The notes: generated by a model from the sequence alone, not told the origin. Counted from the first letter of the stretch, positions 1-7,754 are shown. The stretch is DNA of 64,000 bases from Pseudomonas sp. UYIF39 (GCF_029963765.1 NZ_JALBYU010000001.1:186001-250000), one strand, 5' to 3'. Program-made: numbers and translations.

Positions 1-1004
1 TTGATGAAGCTCGGCGCCTGCACCAGATACGTCAGCGCCGGATACGCCGTGGCCAAGGTCAGCAGGGCCATGGCAATCAGCACCGGGCGACGGCCGATGC
101 GATCCGACAGTGCACCGCCAATCGGCAGCCAGAAGAAGTTCGAAACGCCCACCAGCAAAGTCACCAGCAGCGCATCAGATGTACTCAGGTGCAGCACGGT
201 TTTGCCAAAGGTCGGTGCGTAAACGGTGATCAGGTAAAACGCGGTGGTGGTCAGGGCGACCATCATCATCCCGGCGAACACGATCACCCAGTTCTGCGCC
301 AACGTGCGGAACACATCGCCCATGCTCGGACGGTGTTTGCGGGCGGCGAACTCTTCGGTTTCCTCAAGGTTGCGACGCAGGAAAAAAATGAACGGCACGA
401 TCATGCAGCCAACGAAAAACGGAATCCGCCAGCCCCAGTCGGCAATCATCGCCGGCGCCATCCATTGGTTCAGGCCATAGCCCAACGCTGCCGCGACAAT
501 GATCGCCACTTGCTGGCTGGCCGACTGCCAACTGGTGAAGAAGCCTTTGTTGCCCGGCGTGGCGATTTCCGAGAGATACACCGAGACGCCACCCATTTCT
601 GCGCCGGCCGAGAAGCCTTGCAACAAGCGGCCGATCAAGACGATGGCCGGGGCGAAGAGCCCGATGGTTTCGTAACCGGGCACCAGCACAATCAAAATCG
701 TGCCGCTGGCCATGATCGACAGGGTGACGATCAACCCTTTGCGCCGGCCCACCTCATCGATATAAGCACCGAGCACCACGGCGCCCAACGGTCGCATCAG
801 AAAGCCTGCGCCGAACACCGCGAAGGTCATCATCAGGGAGGCGAACTCGCTGCTGGCCGGGAAGAACACGGCAGCGATCTGCGTGGCGTAAAAGCCGAAA
901 AGGAAGAAGTCGAATTGTTCGAGGAAGTTGCCCGAGGTGACCCGGAAAATCGCACTGGCCCGGGAGCGACCGGAAGTCGCGGGCCGTTGGGTTGATGCTG
1001 TCAT
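1..1004 (-). CDS. Citrate/tricarballylate-type MFS proton symporter (partial, 3' end outside window)
   Basis: Inner-membrane importer of the metabolite:H+ symporter branch of the major facilitator superfamily, most like citrate/tricarballylate carriers. Translating from the ATG at 1004 gives 334 codons with no stop before the window edge. The N-terminus contains the branch-typical [16 protein letters not shown] helix, a DEVGRRKG loop after TM2 and an [14 protein letters not shown] helix; about nine hydrophobic helices are visible. The start is the first ATG of the frame, with no good ribosome site in front of it, so a nearby alternative is possible. The last transmembrane helices are outside the window. 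No citrate-specific enzyme lies beside it here, so the substrate is inferred from family resemblance only. Confidence 0.85.
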   Translation of the reverse strand, partial: MTASTQRPATSGRSRASAIFRVTSGNFLEQFDFFLFGFYATQIAAVFFPASSEFASLMMTFAVFGAGFLMRPLGAVVLGAYIDEVGRRKGLIVTLSIMASGTILIVLVPGYETIGLFAPAIVLIGRLLQGFSAGAEMGGVSVYLSEIATPGNKGFFTSWQSASQQVAIIVAAALGYGLNQWMAPAMIADWGWRIPFFVGCMIVPFIFFLRRNLEETEEFAARKHRPSMGDVFRTLAQNWVIVFAGMMMVALTTTAFYLITVYAPTFGKTVLHLSTSDALLVTLLVGVSNFFWLPIGGALSDRIGRRPVLIAMALLTLATAYPALTYLVQAPSFI

Positions 1005-1216
1005 AGACGTGTACTCCACCGCTTTTATGACGTGCACCGCCTGGACGCGGCGCACGGTTCTTATTGGGGCGGATAGTGGAGCAGGGTGATCGATATGTTA
1101 ATTGCATTGTTGGCATGCATTGATGTGTGAAACGGATCAATGCAATCCGTAAGGAATGATTCGCTGCCTATGCAGTCGGAGTTCTGGTACCGCGACATCA
1201 CAGGAGGATCACCCCC

Positions 1217-1525
1217 ATGAACAACAAATCCCTCATCGCCGCCTTGGCCATCGCCGCCGGCGTTGCCGGTATCAGTCCCATTGTTCAAGCAGATGACCCA
1301 CCGCAAAAAACCGTCCAGCCGGGGGTTAACAACGCCCGCGAACTGGTGAAGGGCGATCGTGCCCCCGACGTTTACCAGCGCAGCGAAAAAGCCTTGGTCA
1401 ACTGGAAGCAGAAAGGCCTGAAGGCGCCGAAGGCTCAGGCGCAGTGGGTGCAGATCAATGACAAGTACATGATGGTGATGATTACCAACGGGACGATTGT
1501 GGATATCACGCCAGTGGAGCGTTAA
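1217..1525 (+). CDS. RcnB-like periplasmic protein
   Basis: Small secreted protein of 102 residues. A hydrophobic signal peptide spans residues 1-25 and ends at VQADD. The mature part follows the RcnB-type pattern: a basic Pro-rich start, then a Tyr and a Trp (NW near residue 62), a GLKAPKAQAQW turn, and an alternating WVQINDKYMMVMI strand with a final T-G/N-x-I strand. Enterobacterial RcnB helps nickel/cobalt homeostasis; most Pseudomonas homologues are uncharacterised, so metal handling is only suggested. An AGGAGG ribosome site lies 9 bases before the ATG. It stands alone between the divergent symporter gene and the convergent cyclase gene. Confidence 0.7.
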   Translation: MNNKSLIAALAIAAGVAGISPIVQADDPPQKTVQPGVNNARELVKGDRAPDVYQRSEKALVNWKQKGLKAPKAQAQWVQINDKYMMVMITNGTIVDITPVER

Positions 1526-1537
1526 ACCGTCGAAGGG

Positions 1538-2611
1538 CTATTCGCTGTGAGCGCGTACGGGGCTTTCAGTGCCCAACCGATACTGATTATTCCCACTGCG
1601 CTTCGCCTCATACATCGCCAGATCCGCAATATGGATCAACCGGTCCATGCTCGGCGCATGGTCCGGGAACACCGCGACCCCCAGGCTGGTGCCGATGTGT
1701 CGTTGATCATTACCGATGGTCACCGGTGGCGACAGTTCGACGAAGATTTTCTGGCAGATGCTGCGGGCTTCGTCTTGCAGGCTGTTGCCCTGGGACAGGC
1801 CTTGAAGGATGACCACAAACTCGTCGCCACCGATCCGGGCGACGGTATCGGTTGAGCGCAGGATTTTCTTCAGTCGGGTGGCGGTGGTGATCAGTACCCG
1901 GTCGCCGGCGGCATGGCCGTAATGATCGTTGATTGCCTTGAAACCATTGAGGTCGACAAACACCAGCGCAACCCTCGTGGCACTGATGCGCGCCTGTTCC
2001 AGCGCCTCGGACAGACGCTCCTCGAGCACCAGACGATTGGGCAGACCGGTCAGCGGGTCGAAGTGGGCCAAGTGTTGCAGGTAGCTGGCGGAGGCTTTTT
2101 CCTCGGTGATATCGCGTACCACGCCCATCATCTTGATCGTTGCATCGTGGTCGTTCTTGACCACATTGCCGGTTTCCCGAAGCCAGCGGATCGTGCCGTC
2201 GGGCCAGACCACCCGATATTCCTCGTCATGGTTGTCGCCGGTTTCCAGGCAACGCAATTCCCCGGCCCGGACCTTGGCCCGGTCGTCCGGGTGAACACAT
2301 GAGCAAAACAGCGCGTAGGAAGGCGTTACTTCGTCGATCTTGAAGCCGAACATGCCGTAGATCGCGTCCGACCAGTAGAGCTTGTCGGTGTCGACATCCC
2401 AGTCCCACGTGCCGATACGGGCGAAATACTGGCTACGCTTGAAGCGTTCGACGTCGCCATCCTGGCGGATGTTTTGTCCGTCCGTCAGGCTGGTGATCAG
2501 CACGCGATACTCGGCCAGCTGCTTTTGTAACGAGTGCTCGCGACAGATCAATGCGACGATCAAGGCAAGCATCAGTGAGCCGATGGTTGCGCTGGTCCAG
2601 TCGAGATTCAT
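1538..2611 (-). CDS. Membrane-anchored PAS-GGDEF diguanylate cyclase
   Basis: Makes the second messenger cyclic di-GMP from two GTP. The 357-residue protein has one N-terminal transmembrane helix (about 8-23), a PAS/PAC domain (about 60-172, with GTWDWD and the PDGTIRWLRETG strand) and a C-terminal GGDEF domain (about 178-345). The active-site loop is an intact GGDEF at 261-265. An RxxD inhibitory site (R252-D255) sits exactly five residues before it, so product feedback inhibition is expected. There is no EAL domain. The PAS domain presumably senses a small ligand or redox state, unknown here. It is monocistronic and convergent with the RcnB-like gene. Confidence 0.93.
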   Translation of the reverse strand: MNLDWTSATIGSLMLALIVALICREHSLQKQLAEYRVLITSLTDGQNIRQDGDVERFKRSQYFARIGTWDWDVDTDKLYWSDAIYGMFGFKIDEVTPSYALFCSCVHPDDRAKVRAGELRCLETGDNHDEEYRVVWPDGTIRWLRETGNVVKNDHDATIKMMGVVRDITEEKASASYLQHLAHFDPLTGLPNRLVLEERLSEALEQARISATRVALVFVDLNGFKAINDHYGHAAGDRVLITTATRLKKILRSTDTVARIGGDEFVVILQGLSQGNSLQDEARSICQKIFVELSPPVTIGNDQRHIGTSLGVAVFPDHAPSMDRLIHIADLAMYEAKRSGNNQYRLGTESPVRAHSE

Positions 2612-2776
2612 TCAGGGGTTGCCGTCATGGCGTGTTGATCCGTGGGGGTTAGGTGTTGCTTATCTTAGTTCACGGTTAATGCCAGAAACAGATCGAATCG
2701 GTTGCCAATCGGGCGCATTTCTGGGAAAACGGCGCCCATAACGCCTATCGGGCAAACGAACACACGAGTGCATGCA

Positions 2777-3115
2777 ATGAATGATGAGCTTCAGGTAATC
2801 GACATCCAGGTGGGCGACGGCAAAGCCGCCGTAAAAGGCGCTCTGATCACCACGCAGTACCGCGGCTGGCTGGAAGACGGTACCGAGTTCGATTCTTCCT
2901 ACAGCCGTGGCAAGCCTTTTCAGTGCGTGATCGGCACGGGTCGGGTGATTAAAGGGTGGGATCAGGGGATTATGGGCATGCAGGTTGGTGGCAAGCGCAA
3001 GTTGTGGGTGCCGGCGCATTTGGCCTACGGTGAACGGACCATGGGCAAGATCACGCCGAATTCGAACCTGATTTTCGAGATTGAATTGCTGGAAGTGCTG
3101 ACGCGCGATGATTGA
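2777..3115 (+). CDS. FKBP-type peptidyl-prolyl cis-trans isomerase (intact copy)
   Basis: Single-domain FKBP of 112 residues that isomerises peptidyl-prolyl bonds. Typical pieces are present in order: YRGWLEDGTEFDSS, the VIGTGRVIKGWDQGIMGM active-site stretch, GGKRKLWVPAHLAYGER and the terminal IELLEVLTRDD. I chose the ATG at 2777 because the family begins MNDELQVID; an upstream in-frame ATG (2702) would add 25 unrelated residues. No signal peptide, so it acts in the cytoplasm. Its 3' end recurs twice downstream (4840-4998 and about 5595-5640), marking this gene as a repeated recombination target. Confidence 0.92.
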   Translation: MNDELQVIDIQVGDGKAAVKGALITTQYRGWLEDGTEFDSSYSRGKPFQCVIGTGRVIKGWDQGIMGMQVGGKRKLWVPAHLAYGERTMGKITPNSNLIFEIELLEVLTRDD

Positions 3116-3138
3116 TTGATTGTTGTTTTGGGGAAGTC

Positions 3139-3163
3139 AAAAGATCGCAGCGTGCGATCTTTT
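3139..3163. terminator. Hairpin after FKBP
   Basis: Perfect inverted repeat of 11-base arms (AAAAGATCGCA / TGCGATCTTTT) with a 3-base loop, 24 bp after the FKBP stop. Its A and T ends allow it to work as a terminator in either direction. AAAAGATCGCAG also opens the inverted repeat at 51768, so it may be part of a genome-wide repeat family. Confidence 0.55.
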
Positions 3164-3221
3164 GATGTTGATTTGGCATGTTAAGTGAACGTCTTGATAT
3201 TAACGAGCGTGTCAGCCGTGC

Positions 3222-3461
3222 CTACTCCCGCACCCCTATGAAGAGGTCCAGATCAGTCGGTAACTGCTCATTGAGAGCTTTAGCGACTTGTTGGACTTGC
3301 TCGCCGGTCAGTAGCCATTCTCCATCCGCGCTTTCATCAAAATTTTTCCAGCCTAGAACATCCATTACCGCGACTTCAAACTCAGGCAGAATTGTAAGAT
3401 CGTATTTTAAGGAGTCGTCCTCGTCACTATCTTTTAAAAATCCACTAATCCATAAAAACAT
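3222..3461 (-). CDS. Candidate immunity protein for the upstream pyocin-like RNase
   Basis: Small acidic protein of 79 residues directly downstream of the toxin gene on the same strand (15-base gap). An AAGAGG ribosome site sits 6 bases before its ATG. Visible features are a beta-rich start (MFLWISGFLKDSDEDD), a VMDVLGW segment, a helix LTGEQVQQVAKALNEQ and a final LPTDLDLFIGV strand. Position, size, charge and tight coupling are those of a bacteriocin immunity gene. It does not clearly resemble the classical colicin E3 immunity protein by eye, so the family is unassigned and the role is inferred from context. Confidence 0.6.
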   Translation of the reverse strand: MFLWISGFLKDSDEDDSLKYDLTILPEFEVAVMDVLGWKNFDESADGEWLLTGEQVQQVAKALNEQLPTDLDLFIGVRE

Positions 3462-3476
3462 AAATAGCCTCTTAAT

Positions 3477-4709
3477 TTACTTTTCGGTGGTTCTGCCAGG
3501 TATTGCGGGGTCTATCTGTTCACCTGTTTCGTGGTTAAACTCGCCAAGATGCTTACCTTGCTTGTCATAGATCTCTATTGCGCCTGTCTTGCTGTCCCAT
3601 TCATATATTCGCCCCTTTCGGTCTTTCCACCGACTGCGCTTACCCCCGCCGCCCTGAACACTGCTTTTTGATTTAACAGGAAGGGCATCAGGGAATGCAG
3701 GTAATGCCCGCGGCGGCCTGTGGTACTTTATATCACCGTTACCAGCAGGTCTTGAAACCACCACATACAGCGGCTGCACACCGGAGTCAGACGGAAAAAC
3801 AAGAATGAAGTCCTTGTATTCTGGGGGGTAAATCGGGTTGACGATGATGTTATCTGCCTGTTCAGTAGGCGGATAAATCAAGATTTGCGGGGCTTGCGGG
3901 CCGCCCTCTAGCGGAGGGATACCTGAAGTGCTCGACGGATCAACCGCTGGCGTCCATATCAGTGTTACGCCATCACCAAAATCAGCCACTTGCTGAGAGC
4001 CTTGTGCGAGGAACTGCACTACAGGAATCATTTCCCAGTCGCGGCGCTTCTGGGTGTTGTACCCGTAGGCTTTCAAGGTGCCATCGGCTTGTTGCTCGAC
4101 GTATAGTCGAAGACGTGTACGGCCTTGCTTGAGCGATTTGAGTTGTTCGTCTGTATACAGGCTGCTGTCGCCGAGACTCGACGGCCACAACAGTGCAACC
4201 ACTCCCACCAATGCACCGGTAACAACACTAGCCGTCACGATGCTTGCACCACCAGCAGCACCCGCTGCAGCAGTCCCGGTACCAGCAGGACTAGCCCCGC
4301 CTAAGAGAAGCGTTCCCAGTGCAGCAGGCAACGTGCTGCCACTGATTTGTTTGAGAGGAATGTTCCCCGCTGCATCCCTTTCACGGCCACCCAGCAGGGA
4401 GAATTCCCCATAGTCGGCCAGCTTTTCAACTGGAACAAACCCCGCCGCGTTGTCGTGATTGATTACACCGTTTGGGAGGTTAAAGCTTTTGGTGAATACA
4501 CACCCCATGGAACTGGGACGGTTCTGCTGTTGAGGCTTGCTGATAAAACGGTCTTCATACGCCTGTTGTCGAGCCAGCATGTCGTCGTAGGATTTTTGTC
4601 TGGCGTCTCGCTCTGCTAATTCGGTGGCGGTCATGTAGCGGCTGGTTATGTGGTGCCCGTCCCCTGACGGTGGGTTTTGCACCCGCGGTATGTCTTTATT
4701 GCGAGCCAT
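3477..4709 (-). CDS. S-type pyocin-like toxin with colicin E3-type RNase domain
   Basis: Protein of 410 residues. After a polar start (MARNKDIPR...), it has a Gly/Ala-rich hydrophobic stretch (about 135-175) and the S-type pyocin translocation domain (about 185-325, with RTRLRLYVEQQADGTLKAYG and VNPIYPPEYKDFILVFP). A GGGGKRSRW linker leads into a C-terminal domain (about 357-410) with RKGRIYEWDSKTGAIEIYD and KHLGEF, characteristic of colicin E3-type enzymes that cut 16S rRNA. In E3 numbering the catalytic Asp510 and Glu517 are present (D372, E379), but His513 is replaced by T375. No receptor-binding domain is visible. The ATG at 4709 has AAAGGA 5 bases upstream; the longer frame to 4787 lacks such a site. 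Confidence 0.82.
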   Translation of the reverse strand: MARNKDIPRVQNPPSGDGHHITSRYMTATELAERDARQKSYDDMLARQQAYEDRFISKPQQQNRPSSMGCVFTKSFNLPNGVINHDNAAGFVPVEKLADYGEFSLLGGRERDAAGNIPLKQISGSTLPAALGTLLLGGASPAGTGTAAAGAAGGASIVTASVVTGALVGVVALLWPSSLGDSSLYTDEQLKSLKQGRTRLRLYVEQQADGTLKAYGYNTQKRRDWEMIPVVQFLAQGSQQVADFGDGVTLIWTPAVDPSSTSGIPPLEGGPQAPQILIYPPTEQADNIIVNPIYPPEYKDFILVFPSDSGVQPLYVVVSRPAGNGDIKYHRPPRALPAFPDALPVKSKSSVQGGGGKRSRWKDRKGRIYEWDSKTGAIEIYDKQGKHLGEFNHETGEQIDPAIPGRTTEK

Positions 4710-4779
4710 TAGCGTCCTTTCAAGTTCCAGCGTGAGGCTGGGGCAACGGGACATTACACGGGGGCTCCAACGCTGGATG

Positions 4780-4793
4780 TAGGACATGTCCTA
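4780..4793. promoter_or_regulatory. 14-bp palindrome upstream of toxin gene
   Basis: TAGGACATGTCCTA is a perfect palindrome 71 bp before the toxin start codon. It does not match the LexA or PrtN boxes I know for pyocins. It is a candidate operator, or simply part of the junction where the duplicated FKBP fragment begins 46 bp further on. Confidence 0.35.
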
Positions 4794-4839
4794 ATTGCCA
4801 TGTTCCAGTTTCCTGCGTCTATGTCATTGTCGAAATACC

Positions 4840-4998
4840 TGGGGGCAGGGGATGATGGGCATGCAGGTCGGTGGTAAACGTCAGCTGTTTGCGCCTGCGA
4901 ATTTGGCCTATGGCGAGCGGATGATGGGTGCGATCACACCGAATTCGAACCTGATCTTCGAAATTGAATTGTTGGAAGTGCTGACGCGCGACGATTGA
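4840..4998 (+). pseudogene. Truncated duplicate of the FKBP 3' end
   Basis: Encodes WGQGMMGMQVGGKRQL through IELLEVLTRDD-stop, matching the last 52 codons of the FKBP at 2777-3115. By hand count 129 of 156 bases agree from the GQG codons to the stop, with most changes at third codon positions. The copy is therefore an old or foreign paralogue fragment, not a recent exact duplication. The 5' two thirds of the gene is missing and the junction is at about 4840. It cannot make a working isomerase. Confidence 0.85.
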
Positions 4999-5020
4999 TT
5001 GGCATATGAGCTGAAATGAC

Positions 5021-5061
5021 AAAAACCTCCCTATCTGCTCACAGAAAGGGAGGTTTTTTTT
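5021..5061. terminator. Bidirectional rho-independent terminator
   Basis: Stem AAACCTCCCT / AGGGAGGTTT around a 14-base loop, followed by a run of T on the plus strand and preceded by A on its other side. It stops transcription from the FKBP fragment and, on the minus strand, from the HEAT-like gene ending at 5095. Confidence 0.85.
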
Positions 5062-5094
5062 GGAGCATTGATCAAGCCACCACGCCACAGTGAT

Positions 5095-5403
5095 TCAGGT
5101 GAATGCGTCGATGTCGTCAAGGGTGTCCATAACAACTCCTTCCAAGGAGGGGAATTTGTACTTCACACTTTCGAGTGCCGGGAGCACCATTTTCGTATCC
5201 AGACCGCCATGCCTGCGGGCTATGTGACCAAGCGCGGTGATGGCGGTTGCTGCAATCGATTCGATCTCACTTGCGAGGTACTTGAGGCAAGTGTTCTGAG
5301 CCCAGGTTTTGTCCTGTTCATTCAGGCCTATTGAAACCAATGCGGCAATAACGTTCGTTTCTACATCGCTAGCAAGGAGCCTCGTCGCTTCCTCGTGGCT
5401 CAT
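5095..5403 (-). CDS. HEAT-repeat-like orphan immunity protein (candidate)
   Basis: Protein of 102 residues made of short paired helices with alternating hydrophobics (ASDVETNVIAALVSIGL, SIAATAITALGHIARRHG, PALESVKYKFPSLEGVV), the pattern of a small HEAT-like solenoid. Such folds are common among polymorphic-toxin immunity proteins. I prefer the ATG at 5403, which overlaps the stop of the preceding 31-codon frame as ATGA, the usual toxin-immunity coupling; a GTG at 5430 would add nine residues. Its partner toxin is reduced to remnants (about 5400-5570). Immunity function is inferred from context, not from a recognised family signature. Confidence 0.6.
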   Translation of the reverse strand: MSHEEATRLLASDVETNVIAALVSIGLNEQDKTWAQNTCLKYLASEIESIAATAITALGHIARRHGGLDTKMVLPALESVKYKFPSLEGVVMDTLDDIDAFT

Positions 5404-5570
5404 TGATGGATCCTGGTAGAGAAGGCCCACTTTTTTACTCCTGGAACGTTGCCCTTGTTATCGATTTTTTTAGCTTTAATCAGAGCGTTTTTCATATCTT
5501 GGTGAGAACTCAGGATTGCATCCTATGGCTGTAGGACGGGTCTGAAACTGGTCCTGTTGGTACAAATGCA
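5400..5570 (-). pseudogene. Remnants of a second pyocin-like toxin gene
   Basis: Two short frames lie just upstream of the HEAT-like gene. One (about 5570-5515) encodes QTRPTAIGC, resembling QNRPSSMGC near the start of the intact toxin; 19 of 28 bases agree by hand alignment. The other (5495-5400) encodes a basic tail ending KGNVPGVKKWAFSTRIHQ, with its stop overlapping the immunity start. The simplest reading is a toxin gene that lost its middle, leaving N- and C-terminal scraps. The N-terminal match is short, so this is tentative. Confidence 0.45.
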
Positions 5571-5594
5571 CGTGTTTCTCTCAATAGGAAAATC

Positions 5595-5640
5595 AATCGA
5601 GAGAAGTGAATGGCAGGAAGTACTGACCCGCGACGATTAA
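5595..5640 (+). pseudogene. Third, decayed copy of the FKBP 3' end
   Basis: The last eight codons read EVLTRDD-stop (5617-5640), identical in protein to the FKBP terminus. About 20 preceding bases also align to the FKBP 3' end if a one-base indel is allowed. It ends 3 bp before the convergent desulfhydrase stop, which suggests this was the original FKBP-desulfhydrase junction before the cassettes were acquired. Confidence 0.7.
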
Positions 5641-5643
5641 CCG

Positions 5644-6675
5644 CTAAGACTGAAAGGTCTCCCGGTAGGCATAGAGGCCCGGTGTTCCACCGGTCATCAC
5701 GAACAGCACGTTGTCCCCGGAACGGTAGCGTCCTTGCCTGAGATCGGCCAACAGCCCGGCAAACGCTTTGCCGGAGTACACAGGGTCGATCAACAGGCCT
5801 TCGGCGCGAGCCATCAGGCGCACTGCTTCCTGCATGGCTGGCGTCGGCAGACCGTAACCGTCGCCCAACTGACTGCCGTCGATGGCGATCTCTTCAGCCT
5901 GCACAATGGCGCTACTGCCCAACAGCGCCAACGCGTCCTGGGTCAATTGCCGGGTTCTGGCCGCTGAGGTGCTTTGATCGGATAAAACCGAATAGGACTT
6001 GACGATCGAGGTGCCTCGGCCCAGCAACTGGAAGCCCGCCGCGAGCCCGGCGTGAGTGCCAGCGCTGCCGTTGGGCACCACGACCTGATTGAAGGCGAGG
6101 CCGAGTTCCGTCTCCTGCTGCGCGATCTCCGCCGCGCAGCGCGCATAACCGAGACTGCCCAGAGGCGTTGAGCCACCGGTGGGAATCACCAGTACGTTGC
6201 GCCCTGAATCCCGAAGTTGCGTGGCCCGTGTTTCGGCCATGGCGAGTGAGTCGCTGCCCCCGGCAAGCACCTGTAGCTGTGCGCCGAACAACTGGTCGAG
6301 CAGAACGTTGCCGTTGAGTTCGTAATCGACATCGGTTTTGGGTACCGCGCGGGTCAGGATCAGTTCACAGGCAAGGCCCAGGCGAGCACACACCGCGGCG
6401 GTCAGGCGCGCATGGTTGGACTGAATGCCGCCCACGCTGATCACCGTGTCGACTCCGGCCGCCAGCGCTGCGCCGATATGGAATTCGAGTTTGCGCAGTT
6501 TGTTACCGCCACCGCCAATCAGCATATGATCGTCGCGCTTGAGAAACAGGCCGACTCCCTGCGGTTTCAAGCCCAGCAGTTGTTCGAGGCGTTCGGCGCG
6601 CTGAATGGGCGTAGGGCCTTGCAGAAGGTCTGCCCGCGCAAAAGAACTCAGTGACGTGTCCAGTAGGGTTTGCAT
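5644..6675 (-). CDS. dcyD: D-cysteine desulfhydrase / ACC-deaminase family PLP enzyme
   Basis: Fold-type II PLP enzyme of 343 residues that degrades D-cysteine (to pyruvate, sulfide and ammonia) or a related small amino acid. The PLP lysine lies in GGGGNKLRKLEF (K59), followed by SVGGIQSNHARLTAAV, the PTGGSTPLGSLGY phosphate-binding loop and the C-terminal FVMTGGTPGLYAY. The NKLRKLEF form favours D-cysteine desulfhydrase over true ACC deaminase, which usually reads NKTRKLE. I chose the ATG at 6675, with GAGG 8 bases upstream; a GTG at 6696 adds seven residues. It is divergent from the broken LysR gene at 6816, which probably once controlled it. Confidence 0.85.
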   Translation of the reverse strand: MQTLLDTSLSSFARADLLQGPTPIQRAERLEQLLGLKPQGVGLFLKRDDHMLIGGGGNKLRKLEFHIGAALAAGVDTVISVGGIQSNHARLTAAVCARLGLACELILTRAVPKTDVDYELNGNVLLDQLFGAQLQVLAGGSDSLAMAETRATQLRDSGRNVLVIPTGGSTPLGSLGYARCAAEIAQQETELGLAFNQVVVPNGSAGTHAGLAAGFQLLGRGTSIVKSYSVLSDQSTSAARTRQLTQDALALLGSSAIVQAEEIAIDGSQLGDGYGLPTPAMQEAVRLMARAEGLLIDPVYSGKAFAGLLADLRQGRYRSGDNVLFVMTGGTPGLYAYRETFQS

Positions 6676-6815
6676 CAATGGAGCCTCGTTGTTCACATTT
6701 AATAATGTGACTCTATGGAGAACGCCCTTCGTGATAAACGCATTGCCGGTTATTACTCCTTTAACCTGATGTACTTAATCAAGCGTTCAGTTTCCTCCCC
6801 TCACAAGGCATGGTC

Positions 6816-7659
6816 ATGAGCAAACTCAGGCAAATGGAAGTTTTCGTCGCCGTGGTCGAGGCGGGCAGCTTCGCCGATGCGGCCAGTGACATCGGGATGT
6901 CGGCGGTCATGGTTGGACGGCATATCCAGAGCCTGGAGACAATCCTCAATACCCAGCTCATTCAACGCACAACCCGCCGGCAATCCATCACCGGGGAAGG
7001 GCGGTTGTTTTATGAAGAAGCCAAGCGGGCACTGGAACAGGTGAAATACGCGTTCAGCCGGGTGGAAGCGTCGAGCCCGGAGCCCAGCGGCCTGTTGCGA
7101 ATCACCGCACCGATGACCCTCGGCGTGTCATTGGTCGGTCCTCTGGTGTCGGAGTTCATGAAGTGTTATCCGCAGGTCCAGGTCGAGCTGATTCTGAGCA
7201 ACGAAGTGGTGGACCTGTACGAGACGTCTTTCGATCTGGCGTTCAGGATTTCCGCCGTATCGAATGGTGATCTGCGCATCGCCCCGGTACCTGGAAAAAT
7301 GGCAGGAACCCCAATCTCCCGAAGACCTGCACCGACACAGAATCCTCACCCACACGTCCTGGAACAACCGGTTTGCCTGGCCTTTGCAAAACGGCGCCAG
7401 CGAGGTTGCCTGGCCCGAAGGAGCGGTGCTGAAAAGCAATGACGGCCAAGTGCTGCTGCAGGCGGCCGTGGCTGGAGAGGGGATTTTGATGCAGCCCGAT
7501 TTCCTGGTGTCGGCTGCCATGGCGAATGGCGAACTCGTGCGGATCCTGGACGCCTATGCTCCGCCGCCCAAGCCGGTGCAAATGGTGTATCCACGCTCGC
7601 GCAAATCACTGCCAAAATTGAAAGCCTTTATCGATTTTGTTGCGCTGCGACTGGCGTGA
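6816..7659 (+). pseudogene. LysR-family regulator broken by an internal deletion/frameshift
   Basis: The first part (6816-7250) gives a normal winged-helix N-terminus (MSKLRQMEVFVAVVEAGSF, then SAVMVGRHIQSLE) and half of the ligand domain up to FDLAFRI. The second part continues in another frame from about 7255 (PYRMVICASPRYLEKW) to the stop at 7659. Family members usually carry roughly a dozen residues between FRI and PYRM, so a short deletion not divisible by three has removed them. Read-through of frame one ends at 7442 after a meaningless tail. The DNA-binding domain could still be made, but without a complete effector domain. Confidence 0.8.
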
Positions 7660-7754
7660 CCGTTGCGGATGCGGATTTTTCAGCAGGGTTTCGATAGGCC
7701 CTCGCTGATTGTCGTCTTGCCAGTTCTACCGGGATCAGTGACTATGTGCGCAAC

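Noticed and set aside
3477..3640. Toxin C-terminus as a pseudogene because of the missing His
   Set aside because: The frame is intact, a good ribosome site and a coupled immunity gene remain, and the rest of the nuclease motif is conserved; a variant is as likely as decay.
4710..4839. LexA (SOS) box or PrtN P-box before the pyocin-like gene
   Set aside because: No sequence close to the Pseudomonas LexA palindrome or to repeated ATTGnnGT boxes was found; only the TAGGACATGTCCTA palindrome stands out.
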